NCBI RefSeq assembly: GCF_027359375.1
Contig: NZ_CP114779.1
Location: 62,001 to 126,000 of the forward strand
Direction: 5' to 3'
DNA: 64,000 nt
Origin: Prochlorococcus marinus str. MIT 0919
Lineage (GTDB): Bacteria; Cyanobacteriota; Cyanobacteriia; PCC-6307; Cyanobiaceae
Below, in pieces: positions 22,463 to 31,497 of this stretch. Position 1 is the first letter of the stretch; every line of letters begins with the position of its first letter. Made by a program: the position numbers and the translations under genes. The notes under the pieces were generated by a model that was not told the DNA's origin, ran no database searches, and saw only the letters and a program-made list of their open reading frames with translations.

Positions 22463-23650
22463 TTAGCCTTTACCAGCTTCTGCTAAGTCTTCCTGGAGTC
22501 TGTTCTCACAAGCTAAAACTCTTGCCCAGCAAGGTAATTGTTGCGTTACGGGTGATTCCAGGAATTTTAGTATTGCTGGCCTAATGATTTTAGAAAATTT
22601 CTGTATAGCCAGCTCTTCTTCATGCCTGTTATAAGGAAGTTGATTAACGGCCGAATCCAACCCGAATTGTTTAACTCGATCTTGCCCAACGCGCCTAAAA
22701 AGGACTTCTAAGTTTGAAAGTTGTGAATCTGATAATGATTCAGCTTGATGTTCCATTAATCCTCTTAAAACACTAGAGAGGATCTCTGTACACATTTTTT
22801 GAAGACCTTCTTTTGGGTTCTGTCCAATACCTTTATGCTTGTGATCAAATATCCCTAGATCCACTTGTGCAATCCTTGAAATCCTTACATTCTTATAAAC
22901 CTCTGATAAAAGTCCAATTTCCAATCCCCAATCGCAAGGGATTCTTAGATTCATTCCAAGATCTTTTGTAAAAGCAAATTCTCCAGCAAGCGGATATCTA
23001 AATTCTTTTAGGTATTCAAGGAAAGAACCATGGCCAACTAATTGTTCCAATGAAGTTAATAGAGGGCCAACAAAAAGCCTTGTTGCTCTTCCTTGAAGAG
23101 CATTTGTTTCTAAAGACAATCGACTATAGAAAGCTTTTACGTATGAGATGCCATGAGATGGCTCAAGCAAGGGCTGAAGCATTCTGATCGGATATGCAGA
23201 ACTAAAAGTTCTTATATCTGCATCAAATAGAGCTACGACTTCTGAACTTCGAGTGGCTATACCAATGCCTTGCCAAACGGCCCAGCCTTTGCCTGGTGTT
23301 CCAATTAAATCCAAGCCGTTATTTGCTTGAGTTTGGAGTAGTTCAATTACAGAAGGACTATTTGTCCATTGAACATGCACTGGGTAAGGCATTGTTTCGA
23401 AGAATGCCTTGGCTTCTAAGACTTCTTCTCTTGAGTTGGCTGATAAAGCAATTACAAGTTCATTTAATCCATCTAAATTTTTCAGAACATCTCTGATGAG
23501 CTTCAAAGCAGGCCTTCTGAATTCTTCGAACAAGCAAGGTATCAAGATGGAGGTGGGTCTTTTTGATAGCCCTTGCCTTAAGTTGTCTAGAGAATCTCCA
23601 GCAACCCCATACTCATGAATTGTTGTTATCAAACCCTGTTGAAAGTCCAT
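22463..23650 (-). CDS. gpgS: Glucosyl-3-phosphoglycerate synthase (GT81 family)
   Basis: 395 aa from ATG 23650 (MDFQQGLITTIHEYGVAGDS); a 17-residue extension to 23701 would overlap the divergent gene and is rejected. GT-A fold: SILIPCLFEEF first strand, GKGWAVWQGIGIATRSSEVV, the metal-binding DxD as FDADIRTF (D143-D145) and FDHKHKG. These are hallmarks of GpgS, which joins NDP-glucose and 3-phosphoglycerate to glucosyl-3-phosphoglycerate. The divergent phosphorylase, phosphatase and glycerate kinase genes confirm the pathway. The product, after dephosphorylation, is the compatible solute glucosylglycerate, known from marine picocyanobacteria under salt stress or nitrogen limitation. Confidence 0.88.
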   Translation of the reverse strand: MDFQQGLITTIHEYGVAGDSLDNLRQGLSKRPTSILIPCLFEEFRRPALKLIRDVLKNLDGLNELVIALSANSREEVLEAKAFFETMPYPVHVQWTNSPSVIELLQTQANNGLDLIGTPGKGWAVWQGIGIATRSSEVVALFDADIRTFSSAYPIRMLQPLLEPSHGISYVKAFYSRLSLETNALQGRATRLFVGPLLTSLEQLVGHGSFLEYLKEFRYPLAGEFAFTKDLGMNLRIPCDWGLEIGLLSEVYKNVRISRIAQVDLGIFDHKHKGIGQNPKEGLQKMCTEILSSVLRGLMEHQAESLSDSQLSNLEVLFRRVGQDRVKQFGLDSAVNQLPYNRHEEELAIQKFSKIIRPAILKFLESPVTQQLPCWARVLACENRLQEDLAEAGKG

Positions 23651-23695
23651 TCGGTATTTAGTGCAACAGAATGTAAGTAGTGTTCTAATGATCCT

Positions 23696-25465
23696 GTGCA
23701 AAGTATTGGTAAATACTCAGTGACAGGATCGCAACAGCCACTAAAGAAGTTGAGTGGATTACTCAAAGAAGTTTACAGCGACCACTCTGCAGAAGAATTC
23801 AATTATATGTGGTCGCAATTGCTGCAGATTTTGAATGAGGATGGTTGTCGAGACATTGCCTCTGAAAAAAAAGCTGAGCTATGGGATTCTTCTACTGCCG
23901 TTTTGATCACATATGCGGATGGTATATATCAACAAGGAGAACCTAGCTTAAAGACACTTAAAAAACTCATTGATAATTACTTAACTGATCTTTCTTCTGT
24001 AATACATATCCTACCTTTCCTATGCTCTACAAGTGATGGAGGCTTTGCTGTCTCTGATTATGAGAAGTTGGAACCTCGCTTTGGAGGTTGGGAAGATTTA
24101 AATGATCTTTCTAAAGAACATATATTGATGGCAGATTTGGTTTTAAACCATGTTTCATCTTCACATCCATGGGTTCAGCAATTTATAAAGTCAAAAGAAC
24201 CTGGAAGTAAGTATATATTTTCACCACAACATTCTGATGATTGGAGTAATGTTATAAGACCTAGAAGTAGCTCTCTTTTTACAAGCTTAGCAACTATAAA
24301 TGGGACTAAAGAGGTTTGGACAACTTTTGGACCTGACCAAATTGATGTTAATTGGAAAGAACCATATATAGTTATTGAGTTTTTAAAATTAATTATAAGG
24401 TATATAAAATCTGGAATAAAATGGATAAGGCTTGATGCTGTTGGATATATATGGAAAGAATCAGGAACTACTTGTCTTCATAGGACTCAAGTTCATCAGT
24501 TAGTTAGGTCATTAAGAATAGAAATGGAACAAATTTTTTCGGAAGGTGTTTTAATTACTGAAACCAATGTTCCTGAGAAGGAAAATATATCTTATCTCCA
24601 ATCTGGTGATGAGGCTCACCTTGCATATAATTTTCCATTGCCACCATTATTACTTGAAGCTTTAATATCTAATAAATGTGATCTCTTAAATAATTGGCTC
24701 TGTTCTTGGCCTGAATTGCCGAAAAATACTGGCTTTCTTAACTTTACTTCTTCACATGATGGTATAGGTTTACGACCTTTAGAAGGGTTAATGGATAAAA
24801 ATAGAATGCGAAATTTATTAATAGCCTGTGAAAATAGAGGCGGTTTGATTAGCCATAGAAGATTATCTAACGGTGAAGATAAACCGTACGAATTAAATAT
24901 AAGTTGGTGGAGTGCAATGAAAAATGATGGAAGAGATTCTTCATTATTTCAATTTGAGAGATTTATTTTAAGTCAGTTATTTGTAATGTCATTAAAAGGT
25001 GTACCTGCTTTTTACTTGCAAGCATTAATGGCATCTGAAAATGACTTGAAAACTTTTACTAAATCTGGTGAGAGGAGAGACTTAAATAGAGAGAGATTTG
25101 AAGCATCTACGTTATTTAACAAATTAGAAGACGAACAATCTTTGCCAAGCAGAAATTTGAAATTACTAAAAAAAGCTATGAATCTTAGAAGAGAGCTAAG
25201 ATCTTTTCACCCAGATCAACCAATGAAATGTGTTACTAAGAATCGTAGTGATCTTGTAATACTATTTCGAGGAGAAGGCCGTGATACTTTGATGGCGATT
25301 TATAATATGACAAATGCAAAGTTATGCTATTCCCTTTCTAATATTTTAAGAGTCGAAGGCAAATTTATTTCTTCTTGGAAAGATTGCTTGAATAACTTTA
25401 AATCTCATCAAAACCGCATCGAGTTGAGTCCTTATTCTGCTCATTGGCTGATTCCATTATTTTAA
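23696..25465 (+). CDS. GH13 sucrose/glucosylglycerate phosphorylase-like enzyme
   Basis: 589 aa from GTG. Alpha-amylase fold of the sucrose-phosphorylase subfamily (GH13_18): VIHILPFLCSTSDGGFAVSD, ADLVLNHVS, nucleophile D247 in IRLDAVGYIW, acid/base E289 in LITETNVPEKENISY, stabiliser D355 in TSSHDGIG. Family members phosphorolyse sucrose, sucrose-6-phosphate or glucosylglycerate. Next to gpgS, gpgP and a glycerate kinase, glucosylglycerate phosphorolysis to glucose-1-phosphate and glycerate is the best fit, but sucrose is not excluded. Its stop is 4 bases before the next ATG, so the three plus-strand genes form an operon. Divergent from gpgS by 45 bp. Confidence 0.85.
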   Translation: MQSIGKYSVTGSQQPLKKLSGLLKEVYSDHSAEEFNYMWSQLLQILNEDGCRDIASEKKAELWDSSTAVLITYADGIYQQGEPSLKTLKKLIDNYLTDLSSVIHILPFLCSTSDGGFAVSDYEKLEPRFGGWEDLNDLSKEHILMADLVLNHVSSSHPWVQQFIKSKEPGSKYIFSPQHSDDWSNVIRPRSSSLFTSLATINGTKEVWTTFGPDQIDVNWKEPYIVIEFLKLIIRYIKSGIKWIRLDAVGYIWKESGTTCLHRTQVHQLVRSLRIEMEQIFSEGVLITETNVPEKENISYLQSGDEAHLAYNFPLPPLLLEALISNKCDLLNNWLCSWPELPKNTGFLNFTSSHDGIGLRPLEGLMDKNRMRNLLIACENRGGLISHRRLSNGEDKPYELNISWWSAMKNDGRDSSLFQFERFILSQLFVMSLKGVPAFYLQALMASENDLKTFTKSGERRDLNRERFEASTLFNKLEDEQSLPSRNLKLLKKAMNLRRELRSFHPDQPMKCVTKNRSDLVILFRGEGRDTLMAIYNMTNAKLCYSLSNILRVEGKFISSWKDCLNNFKSHQNRIELSPYSAHWLIPLF

Positions 25466-25469
25466 ACTC

Positions 25470-26261
25470 ATGATTATTTCAAAAGACTGGTGGATAGTAA
25501 CAGATATTGACGGAACTTTAATGGATCATGACTATAATTATGATCCTGCACTGCCAACAATTAGCTGGCTCAAAGATATTGGTATACCAATTATTCCTTG
25601 TACTAGTAAAACAGCTACAGAGGTTAGAAGTCTTAGGGAAGAACTAGGATTGAATGATCCCTATATCGTTGAAAATGGAGGTGCAATATATGGATTTGAA
25701 GCATCAAAAAGAAAAGAATGGGAATTAATATTGGGTAAAAGTTTTAAGGAATTGAGGCTCATATTAGATTCAATTTCTCAAGAAATAGGTTATTCACTAA
25801 AACCTCTTAACGACTTGTCTCATGCAGAAATAAAATCCCTTACAGGACTAAAGGGTGATGCGATATTGAAAGCTCTTGATAGAAAATGGAGTGTTCCTTT
25901 CTTAAATCCACCATCTTCTGATAGAGACAAATTAATTGAAATCGCAAAGAAATTTGATGCTAATATATATAAAGGTAATAGGATGAGTCATTTACTTTCG
26001 CAAGCGAGTCATAAAGGCTTAGCAGTTCTTAAATTAAAGCAATATTTAAATAAACCAGATGTCAAAATAATAGGGCTAGGAGATTCTCATAATGATATCC
26101 CTTTATTAGAAGCTGCCGATTATTCAATTGTTGTTCCCGGAAATAAAGGTCCTAATGAATTCTTATTAGAAGGGATAGAAAAAGGTGAATATATTCTAGC
26201 TCCAAAACCTCATGCAGAGGGATGGGCTATATCGATTAGAAATTTATTAAATTCTGTCTAG
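25470..26261 (+). CDS. gpgP: Glucosyl/mannosyl-3-phosphoglycerate phosphatase (HAD-IIB)
   Basis: 263 aa. HAD motif I at the N-terminus: VTDIDGTLM with nucleophile D12 and D14. PCTSKTATEVRSLREELGL and YIVENGGAIYGF belong to the cap-linked MpgP family, and motif IV is LGDSHNDIPLLEAAD (about 203-217). The enzyme removes phosphate from glucosyl-3-phosphoglycerate (or the mannosyl analogue) to yield the free osmolyte. Four bases after the phosphorylase and 7 before the kinase: one operon. With GpgS it completes synthesis. Confidence 0.88.
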   Translation: MIISKDWWIVTDIDGTLMDHDYNYDPALPTISWLKDIGIPIIPCTSKTATEVRSLREELGLNDPYIVENGGAIYGFEASKRKEWELILGKSFKELRLILDSISQEIGYSLKPLNDLSHAEIKSLTGLKGDAILKALDRKWSVPFLNPPSSDRDKLIEIAKKFDANIYKGNRMSHLLSQASHKGLAVLKLKQYLNKPDVKIIGLGDSHNDIPLLEAADYSIVVPGNKGPNEFLLEGIEKGEYILAPKPHAEGWAISIRNLLNSV

Positions 26262-26268
26262 ATTTTAT

Positions 26269-27270
26269 ATGGATTTAAATAAAGAAAAATCAGAAGAAAT
26301 ATTAACTTCATCTAGTCTTTGGCCAGAGAGTATAAATTCAAGTATTAAATTTCCTAAAAAAGGGTTTCATGAATTGTTAGCTGATATGGGTTGGAAATTT
26401 TCAGATTGGATATCTTTTTGGATGTCATTAGATGCAGAGAACCTAGCCTCTAATTATTGGTCGAAAGGGACAAGAAAAGATTGGGTTTGGGGGTTAGGAA
26501 TACCTTTACTTACTCAAATTAAAAATTCTTGCAACCTCGAAAATTCCAAGAGAATCATTGGTATATCAGCTTTACCTGGCTGTGGTAAATCTAGTTTAGG
26601 AAGGTGGTTGGAAGAATCTTCAAACCAAATTGGTATAGATATTAATGTTATTTCATTAGATGATTTTTATTTTACTGGTGAAGAACTCGATAAAGTTATG
26701 AAGGACAATCCTTGGAATGTGCCTAGAGGAATCCCTGGAAGTCATGATATACAACTTCTGGAAGACACTATTCTGCAATGGATAGACTCTGGCAAATTAC
26801 TTGCTCCAAAGTTTGATAAATCTTTAAGAAATGGAATGGGAGACAGATCGACTTGGATCAATACCCAACCTAAAATATTGATTATCGAAGGTTGGTTCCT
26901 GGGTTGTAAACCATTAAAAGTAAAAGGAAACAAAACAGATTTATTTACACCAAAATTAACAGATTTAGAAATTAAATATAGAGAAAAAATCCAGCACTCT
27001 CTTAAGCAATACCTTCCTATTTGGGAACTAATTCATAGAATTTGGCATATTAGAGCAACTGATTTCTCTTCTACATTTAAATGGAAAGTAGATCAAGAGA
27101 ATGAAATGTTTCATCAAAGGGGAAGCGCATTGCAAGGAAAATCTTTAAAAACTTTTGTTAGGATGATAGAAACTGCTATTCCTCAGGAAAGTCTAAATAC
27201 TATTGACAGTAGTGTATTGATTGATATTAATCAATTACGTGAGATTTTATATGTAGGTAGACCCTTCTGA
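26269..27270 (+). CDS. D-glycerate 3-kinase-like P-loop kinase
   Basis: 333 aa. An N-terminal 90 residues precede the kinase fold. P-loop GISALPGCGKSSL (about 98-110), then VISLDDFYFTGEEL and LIIEGWFLGCKPL, the pattern of plant/cyanobacterial GLYK and YgaC/YfhN-type kinases. Phosphorylates glycerate, normally in photorespiration. Here, last in the glucosylglycerate operon, it can return glycerate released by phosphorolysis to phosphoglycerate. It may serve both pathways if it is the only copy in the genome. Confidence 0.82.
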   Translation: MDLNKEKSEEILTSSSLWPESINSSIKFPKKGFHELLADMGWKFSDWISFWMSLDAENLASNYWSKGTRKDWVWGLGIPLLTQIKNSCNLENSKRIIGISALPGCGKSSLGRWLEESSNQIGIDINVISLDDFYFTGEELDKVMKDNPWNVPRGIPGSHDIQLLEDTILQWIDSGKLLAPKFDKSLRNGMGDRSTWINTQPKILIIEGWFLGCKPLKVKGNKTDLFTPKLTDLEIKYREKIQHSLKQYLPIWELIHRIWHIRATDFSSTFKWKVDQENEMFHQRGSALQGKSLKTFVRMIETAIPQESLNTIDSSVLIDINQLREILYVGRPF

Positions 27271-27371
27271 GCAATTTGAAAAAAATTTTCATTGCTTATA
27301 TTCATATTAGTAATTGTTTATACAGCAATTTCTTTAATTTAGGGCTTTAGTGGCTTTGCATATATGCATTT

Positions 27372-27599
27372 ATGATTGAATTTTCTTACAGAAATAAGAC
27401 TAGTAGCATGCTAGTCATTAGGTGTATTGGCCCAGATAATTATTTTTTAGAGCGTGTTATTTTTTCTTTTGAGACAATAGTATTTATGGCACCAGAGGCC
27501 TCCAAAGTTGAGATTTGGGGTCATACGTCTTACGGTCCAACCCTTGAGCAAAGAATTAGAATAAGTGCTTCTTCACGAGAATACCCCTTGGCAGCTTAG
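27372..27599 (+). CDS. DUF1830 protein
   Basis: 75 aa. FSYRNKTSSMLVIRCIG, DNYFLERVIFSFETIVFMAP and KVEIWGH match the cyanobacterial DUF1830 signature (C/S-Y-x-N-x-T-x-x-x-x-[IV]-x-R-x-x-x-x-x-x-[FY]-x-E-R-V-[IV]-F). Small beta-sandwich protein of unknown function. Followed by a good terminator. Confidence 0.8.
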   Translation: MIEFSYRNKTSSMLVIRCIGPDNYFLERVIFSFETIVFMAPEASKVEIWGHTSYGPTLEQRIRISASSREYPLAA

Positions 27600-27620
27600 C
27601 TAGCTTGTTAATTATACTAT

Positions 27621-27651
27621 AAAAACCTTTTATAGTTTTTTAAAGGTTTTT
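27621..27651 (+). terminator. Rho-independent terminator after the DUF1830 gene
   Basis: 10-bp stem AAAAACCTTT / AAAGGTTTTT with an 11-nt loop and a T-rich 3' arm, 22 bases after the stop. Confidence 0.75.
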
Positions 27652-27802
27652 ATCAAATATATTTTATCAAAGTGTCTATTACATGACTTTATTTTTCCCT
27701 TAAACTAACCTAGAATTCTTCAGCTCAAAATTTCACTTTTCAACTCTCTCGATAAAATTACCCTATAATAATTTTTATACTTTAAAAAGTAATTACAAAC
27801 CA

Positions 27803-28180
27803 ATGGAATCTTATATCTATTTAATTAAAAATAAAGACCTGCATATAATAGGGGTGGCAAATAATATAGATAAAGCCCAAAAATTATTAAAACCAGGGGT
27901 TCTGGTTGCCCATGTTAAGACTGATAACTCTGGTTTTATCTGTAAACAACTGTATCAAAGGTTTTCGGAATGCCGTATTCCAATGTCAGATTATTTCAGG
28001 TTAAATGCTTCACAAGTAGAAGAGTGCAAGAATACAATGAGGTTGAACGCAGACAAGGCATATTTTGAACCTATCTTTAAAGGATTGACCCTTGTTTTTA
28101 CGTTTCTTATTTCGTGGATAGCGTTGTTCTTCTTGATAATAAAACTAGGGATTAATCCTATCTTTGAAAGATTCTTTTAA
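27803..28180 (+). CDS. GIY-YIG-superfamily-like domain fused to a C-terminal membrane helix
   Basis: 125 aa. Residues 3-68 follow the T5orf172/Mug113 version of the GIY-YIG fold: SYIYLIKNKDLHIIGVANN replaces GIY...YIG, then AQKLLKPGVLVAHVKTDNSG, LYQRFSECRIPMSDYFRL (the L-x-x-x-F-x-x-x-R-I-x-x-x-E/D-[FY]-F-R-L end). The usual catalytic arginine after YIG is not evident (A/K in its place), so nuclease activity is doubtful. A hydrophobic helix (about 94-117) follows, which is unusual: the domain would be membrane-tethered at the cytoplasmic face. Confidence 0.65.
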   Translation: MESYIYLIKNKDLHIIGVANNIDKAQKLLKPGVLVAHVKTDNSGFICKQLYQRFSECRIPMSDYFRLNASQVEECKNTMRLNADKAYFEPIFKGLTLVFTFLISWIALFFLIIKLGINPIFERFF

Positions 28181-28257
28181 GGACTAGTATTAGTTTCCTA
28201 ATATTTGCCGAATTATGTTTTAAAATAGGTTTAACTTAAGAAAAGTATTTTTTTATT

Positions 28258-28392
28258 ATGGACCTTGGGAATATTTTATTATGGTCAGCAATACCCTTTG
28301 TCGGCATAACTATATATTTTGGAACTAAGAATGGTTATTACAATACAGAAAAATATGGAGGCGACGGCTGCGCTCATGATGTCAAGAGATAA
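28258..28392 (+). CDS. Tiny membrane-anchored protein
   Basis: 44 aa. Helix MDLGNILLWSAIPFVGITIY, then FGTKNGYYNTEKYGGDGCAH and DVKR. Aromatic/glycine-rich tail with one cysteine and one histidine. Coherent enough to be a conserved microprotein; function unknown. Confidence 0.5.
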   Translation: MDLGNILLWSAIPFVGITIYFGTKNGYYNTEKYGGDGCAHDVKR

Positions 28393-28443
28393 TATTTGAG
28401 TTAGATAAGTCGAATTGTCTTTTGCTTAAATGATAATTGCTGG

Positions 28444-28734
28444 TTATTGATCACCGTTATATACGCAAGTCCAACGATTGTCGAATTGCCAAACAGGCTT
28501 GTAAATTGCTTTGGTTATTTTCTCTCCTGCTTGTTGGCATAATTCAAGAGATTTCATTGGAATTGCATAAAGTGATGGGCTAGTAATACCGCTAACCTCT
28601 GGCCTTGAGCCTGGCCCTTGTCGATAACTTCCCATTACCAACCAGTAGGCAGCTTGAGCTCTGATTGGGGAAAATGCCAATCCAATTATTATTGCAAGCG
28701 TTGAGAAGGAGATTCTATGAATGGTGTTGCTCAT
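28444..28734 (-). CDS. Small secreted hypothetical protein
   Basis: 96 aa. Clear signal peptide (residues 1-28, STLAIIIGLAFSPIRAQA, cleavage after AQA) and a mature part of about 68 residues with two cysteines (LELCQQAGEKI and RWTCVYNG), likely disulfide-bonded in the periplasm. No family recognised. Confidence 0.7.
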   Translation of the reverse strand: MSNTIHRISFSTLAIIIGLAFSPIRAQAAYWLVMGSYRQGPGSRPEVSGITSPSLYAIPMKSLELCQQAGEKITKAIYKPVWQFDNRWTCVYNGDQ

Positions 28735-28854
28735 TTAATAAAGCACTTTTACTTAGGCTAGTTACCTTTAAGGAAACAGTTCATATGAATTGATTTTTAT
28801 CTGACAAATTTATATATGTATGTACCTTCGTTTTGCTCACTTTTAAATACTTCA

Positions 28855-29691
28855 ATGTTTTTAGAAGAGTGTTTTAGACAGTTTGTGTTGGGTTTTATTC
28901 AAGGCTGCACGGAGTTTTTACCAATAAGTAGTACTGCGCACCTAAAGGTCATCCCTGTTCTACTTGGTTGGGGCGATCCAGGAGTATCCGTGACTGCGGC
29001 AATACAATTTGGAAGTATCATTGCTGTTTTTGTTTATTTTTCAAATGATCTCAGATCTGTAGCCAAAGGTTTCTCTGCAACTTTCTTAAGAGGGAATTGG
29101 TCTAAACCGAACGCAATATTGGCAAATTCTTTAATAATGGCTACTTTGCCAATTTTATTTGCAGGAGTAATAGTTAAGTTTTTTTGGCCTGGCTACCAGA
29201 TTTCTCAATTAAGGACGCTCTCTTCTATAGGAATTATCTCAATAATTATGGCTTCTATTCTTGCCATTGCAGAAAAATATTCTAGTGCTCATAAAAGTTT
29301 TGAAAAGATTAGTGGCTTTGACGGTTTTTTTGTTGGTTTGGCTCAAGTAATTGCTTTAATACCAGGTGCTTCTCGCTCTGGAGTGACGATTACGGCAGGC
29401 CTGATAAGAGGATTAGATCGTAATTCGGCAGCCAGGTTTTCATTCTTGATTGGGATACCTGCAATTACTTTTTCCGGTCTGGTTGAAATTAAAGATGCAA
29501 TTCACTCAGGGTATTCAGGAGGTCTTTTACCTTTATTCGTTGGCATTGCTACGGCAGCAATAACATCGTGGTTTGCTATTGATTTCCTTTTAAAATTCCT
29601 TCAGAGGAATAGCACAATTATTTTTGTAATTTACCGATTCTTTTTCGGATCATTTTTGTTAGTTTGGTCTTATTTAATTAACACAGCATGA
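28855..29691 (+). CDS. uppP: Undecaprenyl-diphosphatase
   Basis: 278 aa from ATG 28855 (MFLEECFRQFVLGFIQGCTE); ATG 28816 would add 13 residues not typical of the family. Polytopic BacA/UppP: motif 1 QGCTEFLPISSTAHL and motif 2 ALIPGASRSGVTITAGLIRG, the two catalytic loops with the conserved E, S and R. Dephosphorylates undecaprenyl-PP to recycle the lipid carrier for peptidoglycan and polysaccharide synthesis. Its stop overlaps the next small gene (ATGA). Confidence 0.95.
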   Translation: MFLEECFRQFVLGFIQGCTEFLPISSTAHLKVIPVLLGWGDPGVSVTAAIQFGSIIAVFVYFSNDLRSVAKGFSATFLRGNWSKPNAILANSLIMATLPILFAGVIVKFFWPGYQISQLRTLSSIGIISIIMASILAIAEKYSSAHKSFEKISGFDGFFVGLAQVIALIPGASRSGVTITAGLIRGLDRNSAARFSFLIGIPAITFSGLVEIKDAIHSGYSGGLLPLFVGIATAAITSWFAIDFLLKFLQRNSTIIFVIYRFFFGSFLLVWSYLINTA

Positions 29692-29855
29692 TAGCGAATT
29701 TTATTTTCGACTTCATTACTGTTAAATTTGGTGAGTTGGACCTCCCAATCTCAACGATTGTTATTTTATTATCCATCACTGTTTTTATTTTCGTGGCAGT
29801 TGGACTGAGCTCATTTAAATTAATACAATCTGCTTTTGAAGAAGATGAAAAATAG
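29688..29855 (+). CDS. Small membrane protein coupled to uppP
   Basis: 55 aa. Start overlaps the uppP stop by 4 bases. One helix (ISTIVILLSITVFIFVAVGL) and an acidic end (FEEDEK). Followed by a terminator, so it closes the operon. Probably co-expressed with UppP; function unknown. Confidence 0.65.
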   Translation: MIANFIFDFITVKFGELDLPISTIVILLSITVFIFVAVGLSSFKLIQSAFEEDEK

Positions 29856-29882
29856 TTTTTAATGATTATAGATTTATAATAA

Positions 29883-29915
29883 AAAACTTCCCAGTGCAGA
29901 CATCTGGGAAGTTTT
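29883..29915 (+). terminator. Terminator of the uppP operon
   Basis: 12-bp perfect stem AAAACTTCCCAG / CTGGGAAGTTTT with a 9-nt loop, 27 bases after the last stop codon. Confidence 0.88.
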
Positions 29916-30225
29916 GAAACTACTCATAATTAATAAAACCTTATTTTTCGAAGTATGCCATAGTAGTTTCTACTTATTTTTGCCAAAAGTAGCCTTGCGA
30001 TTTTGATTTGCATAATCACTTGTATTTTCTTTTATTTATCGTTTTATTTTCAGATAATAAACTTACGTTTTTGACAATTTATAATAAATTAAGGTGATAC
30101 AATTGTTTGTTAAATATTTTTCGAAATAACTTGCAAAATTAATCACTTTTTAGAAAACCTATATCTTGCTCTTGCTGTCCTTGAAATGCTATATAAATGA
30201 TGCTTGATTTATTCCCGAGTTTACT
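29916..30225. other. Upstream region of pstS
   Basis: 310 bp without an ORF. A TATAAA-like -10 lies near 30190. I looked for the direct-repeat Pho box expected for PhoB control of pstS and did not find a convincing copy. Nothing else recognised. Confidence 0.4.
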
Positions 30226-31215
30226 ATGGCCTTTGCGAAAAAGAGCCTACTAACTGCTTGCTTAGTATCAGTTTCCACTAGTATTGTTGCATGCGGATCT
30301 AATTCAATATCAAACACCAGATTGAGTGGAGCAGGTGCTTCATTCCCTAGCAAGATCTATACGCGCTGGTTTGCTGATCTGGCTAAATCTGGTGGTCCTA
30401 AGGTTAACTATCAAGCAGTTGGTTCGGGATCGGGTCGTAAAGCTTTCATAGATGAAACTGTTGATTTCGGCGCCTCTGATGATCCTATGAAACTAAATGA
30501 TATATCTAAGGTCTCGCGAGGACTTGTTCAGATTCCCGTGATTGGCGGGACTATTGCATTTGCTTACAACAACCCTGAGTGTGAACTTAAGCTCACTCAA
30601 GTTCAGGCTGTCCGTGTAGCTATTGGCAAAGTCTCTAATTGGAGTGAACTTGGCTGCCAGGCCCAAAAACTCACTTGGGCCCATCGCTCTGATGGTTCAG
30701 GGACAACCAAAGCTTTTACTAATTCAATGGAGGCTTTCTCTGAAGAATGGACATTAGGAACTGGTAAATCAGTTAAATGGCCTTCTGGCATTGGAGGAAA
30801 AGGCAATGCAGGGGTTGCAGGAGTGATTAGAAATACACCAGGTGCCATTGGCTATCTCAATCAGTCATATATCAATGGTTCCATCAAGGCAGCTGCTTTG
30901 CAGAATTTGTCCGGTGAATTCTTGAAGCCAAGCATTGAATCTGGATCTAAAGCACTAAATGGAATTGCTTTAGATGAAAACCTTGCGGGTATTAATCCAA
31001 ACCCATCAGCAAGCGGTGCATATCCAATTACAACTCTTACATGGATCCTTGCCTATAAAAATGGGAATGGTATTAAAACAAAAGCCATTAAAGAGTCATT
31101 GAACTATTTACTCACTGATGAAGCACAAAGCAAAGCTTCTGAATTAGGATTTGTTCCTCTTAAGGGGAGCATCTTGAGTAAATCTCGTGCTGCAGTTGAG
31201 CGTATAGCCCAATAG
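30226..31215 (+). CDS. pstS: Phosphate ABC transporter substrate-binding lipoprotein
   Basis: 329 aa. Lipoprotein signal with lipobox ending IVAC (C23). The PstS fold is shown by SGAGASFPSKIYTRWF, VGSGSGRKAFIDETVDFGAS with D/D-P-M, and WAHRSDGSGTTKAFTNSM, which bind phosphate through S, D, R and G-x-G-T-T loops. It scavenges phosphate in the periplasm for PstCAB; the permease genes are not adjacent. In Prochlorococcus it is strongly induced by phosphate starvation. Confidence 0.95.
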   Translation: MAFAKKSLLTACLVSVSTSIVACGSNSISNTRLSGAGASFPSKIYTRWFADLAKSGGPKVNYQAVGSGSGRKAFIDETVDFGASDDPMKLNDISKVSRGLVQIPVIGGTIAFAYNNPECELKLTQVQAVRVAIGKVSNWSELGCQAQKLTWAHRSDGSGTTKAFTNSMEAFSEEWTLGTGKSVKWPSGIGGKGNAGVAGVIRNTPGAIGYLNQSYINGSIKAAALQNLSGEFLKPSIESGSKALNGIALDENLAGINPNPSASGAYPITTLTWILAYKNGNGIKTKAIKESLNYLLTDEAQSKASELGFVPLKGSILSKSRAAVERIAQ

Positions 31216-31497
31216 TGTCTTCTATTACTAAGGCTCGAATCACATCTTTCTTTTTTGTTGACTGGTATTAATATATTTTTAGAAAAATACTTTACTCTTC
31301 AAACTTATTGCGTAACTACAATACTAATATCTGAGATTATTTTATATTTACTCTTAATCCCTTTCTATTCAAACAACTATTTTAAAACCACTGTTTACCT
31401 ATAAAAACCTTTATAGTATGCTTTCTTTTGCATAACGTCTGGTTTTGATTACCTCTTTAAATTGGTATTGGGTAGAAATAAATTCAATGATGCTTAA

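Noticed and set aside
29916-30225. Pho box upstream of pstS
   Set aside because: TTAAGGTGAT-like fragments occur, but there is no pair of spaced direct repeats matching the cyanobacterial consensus.
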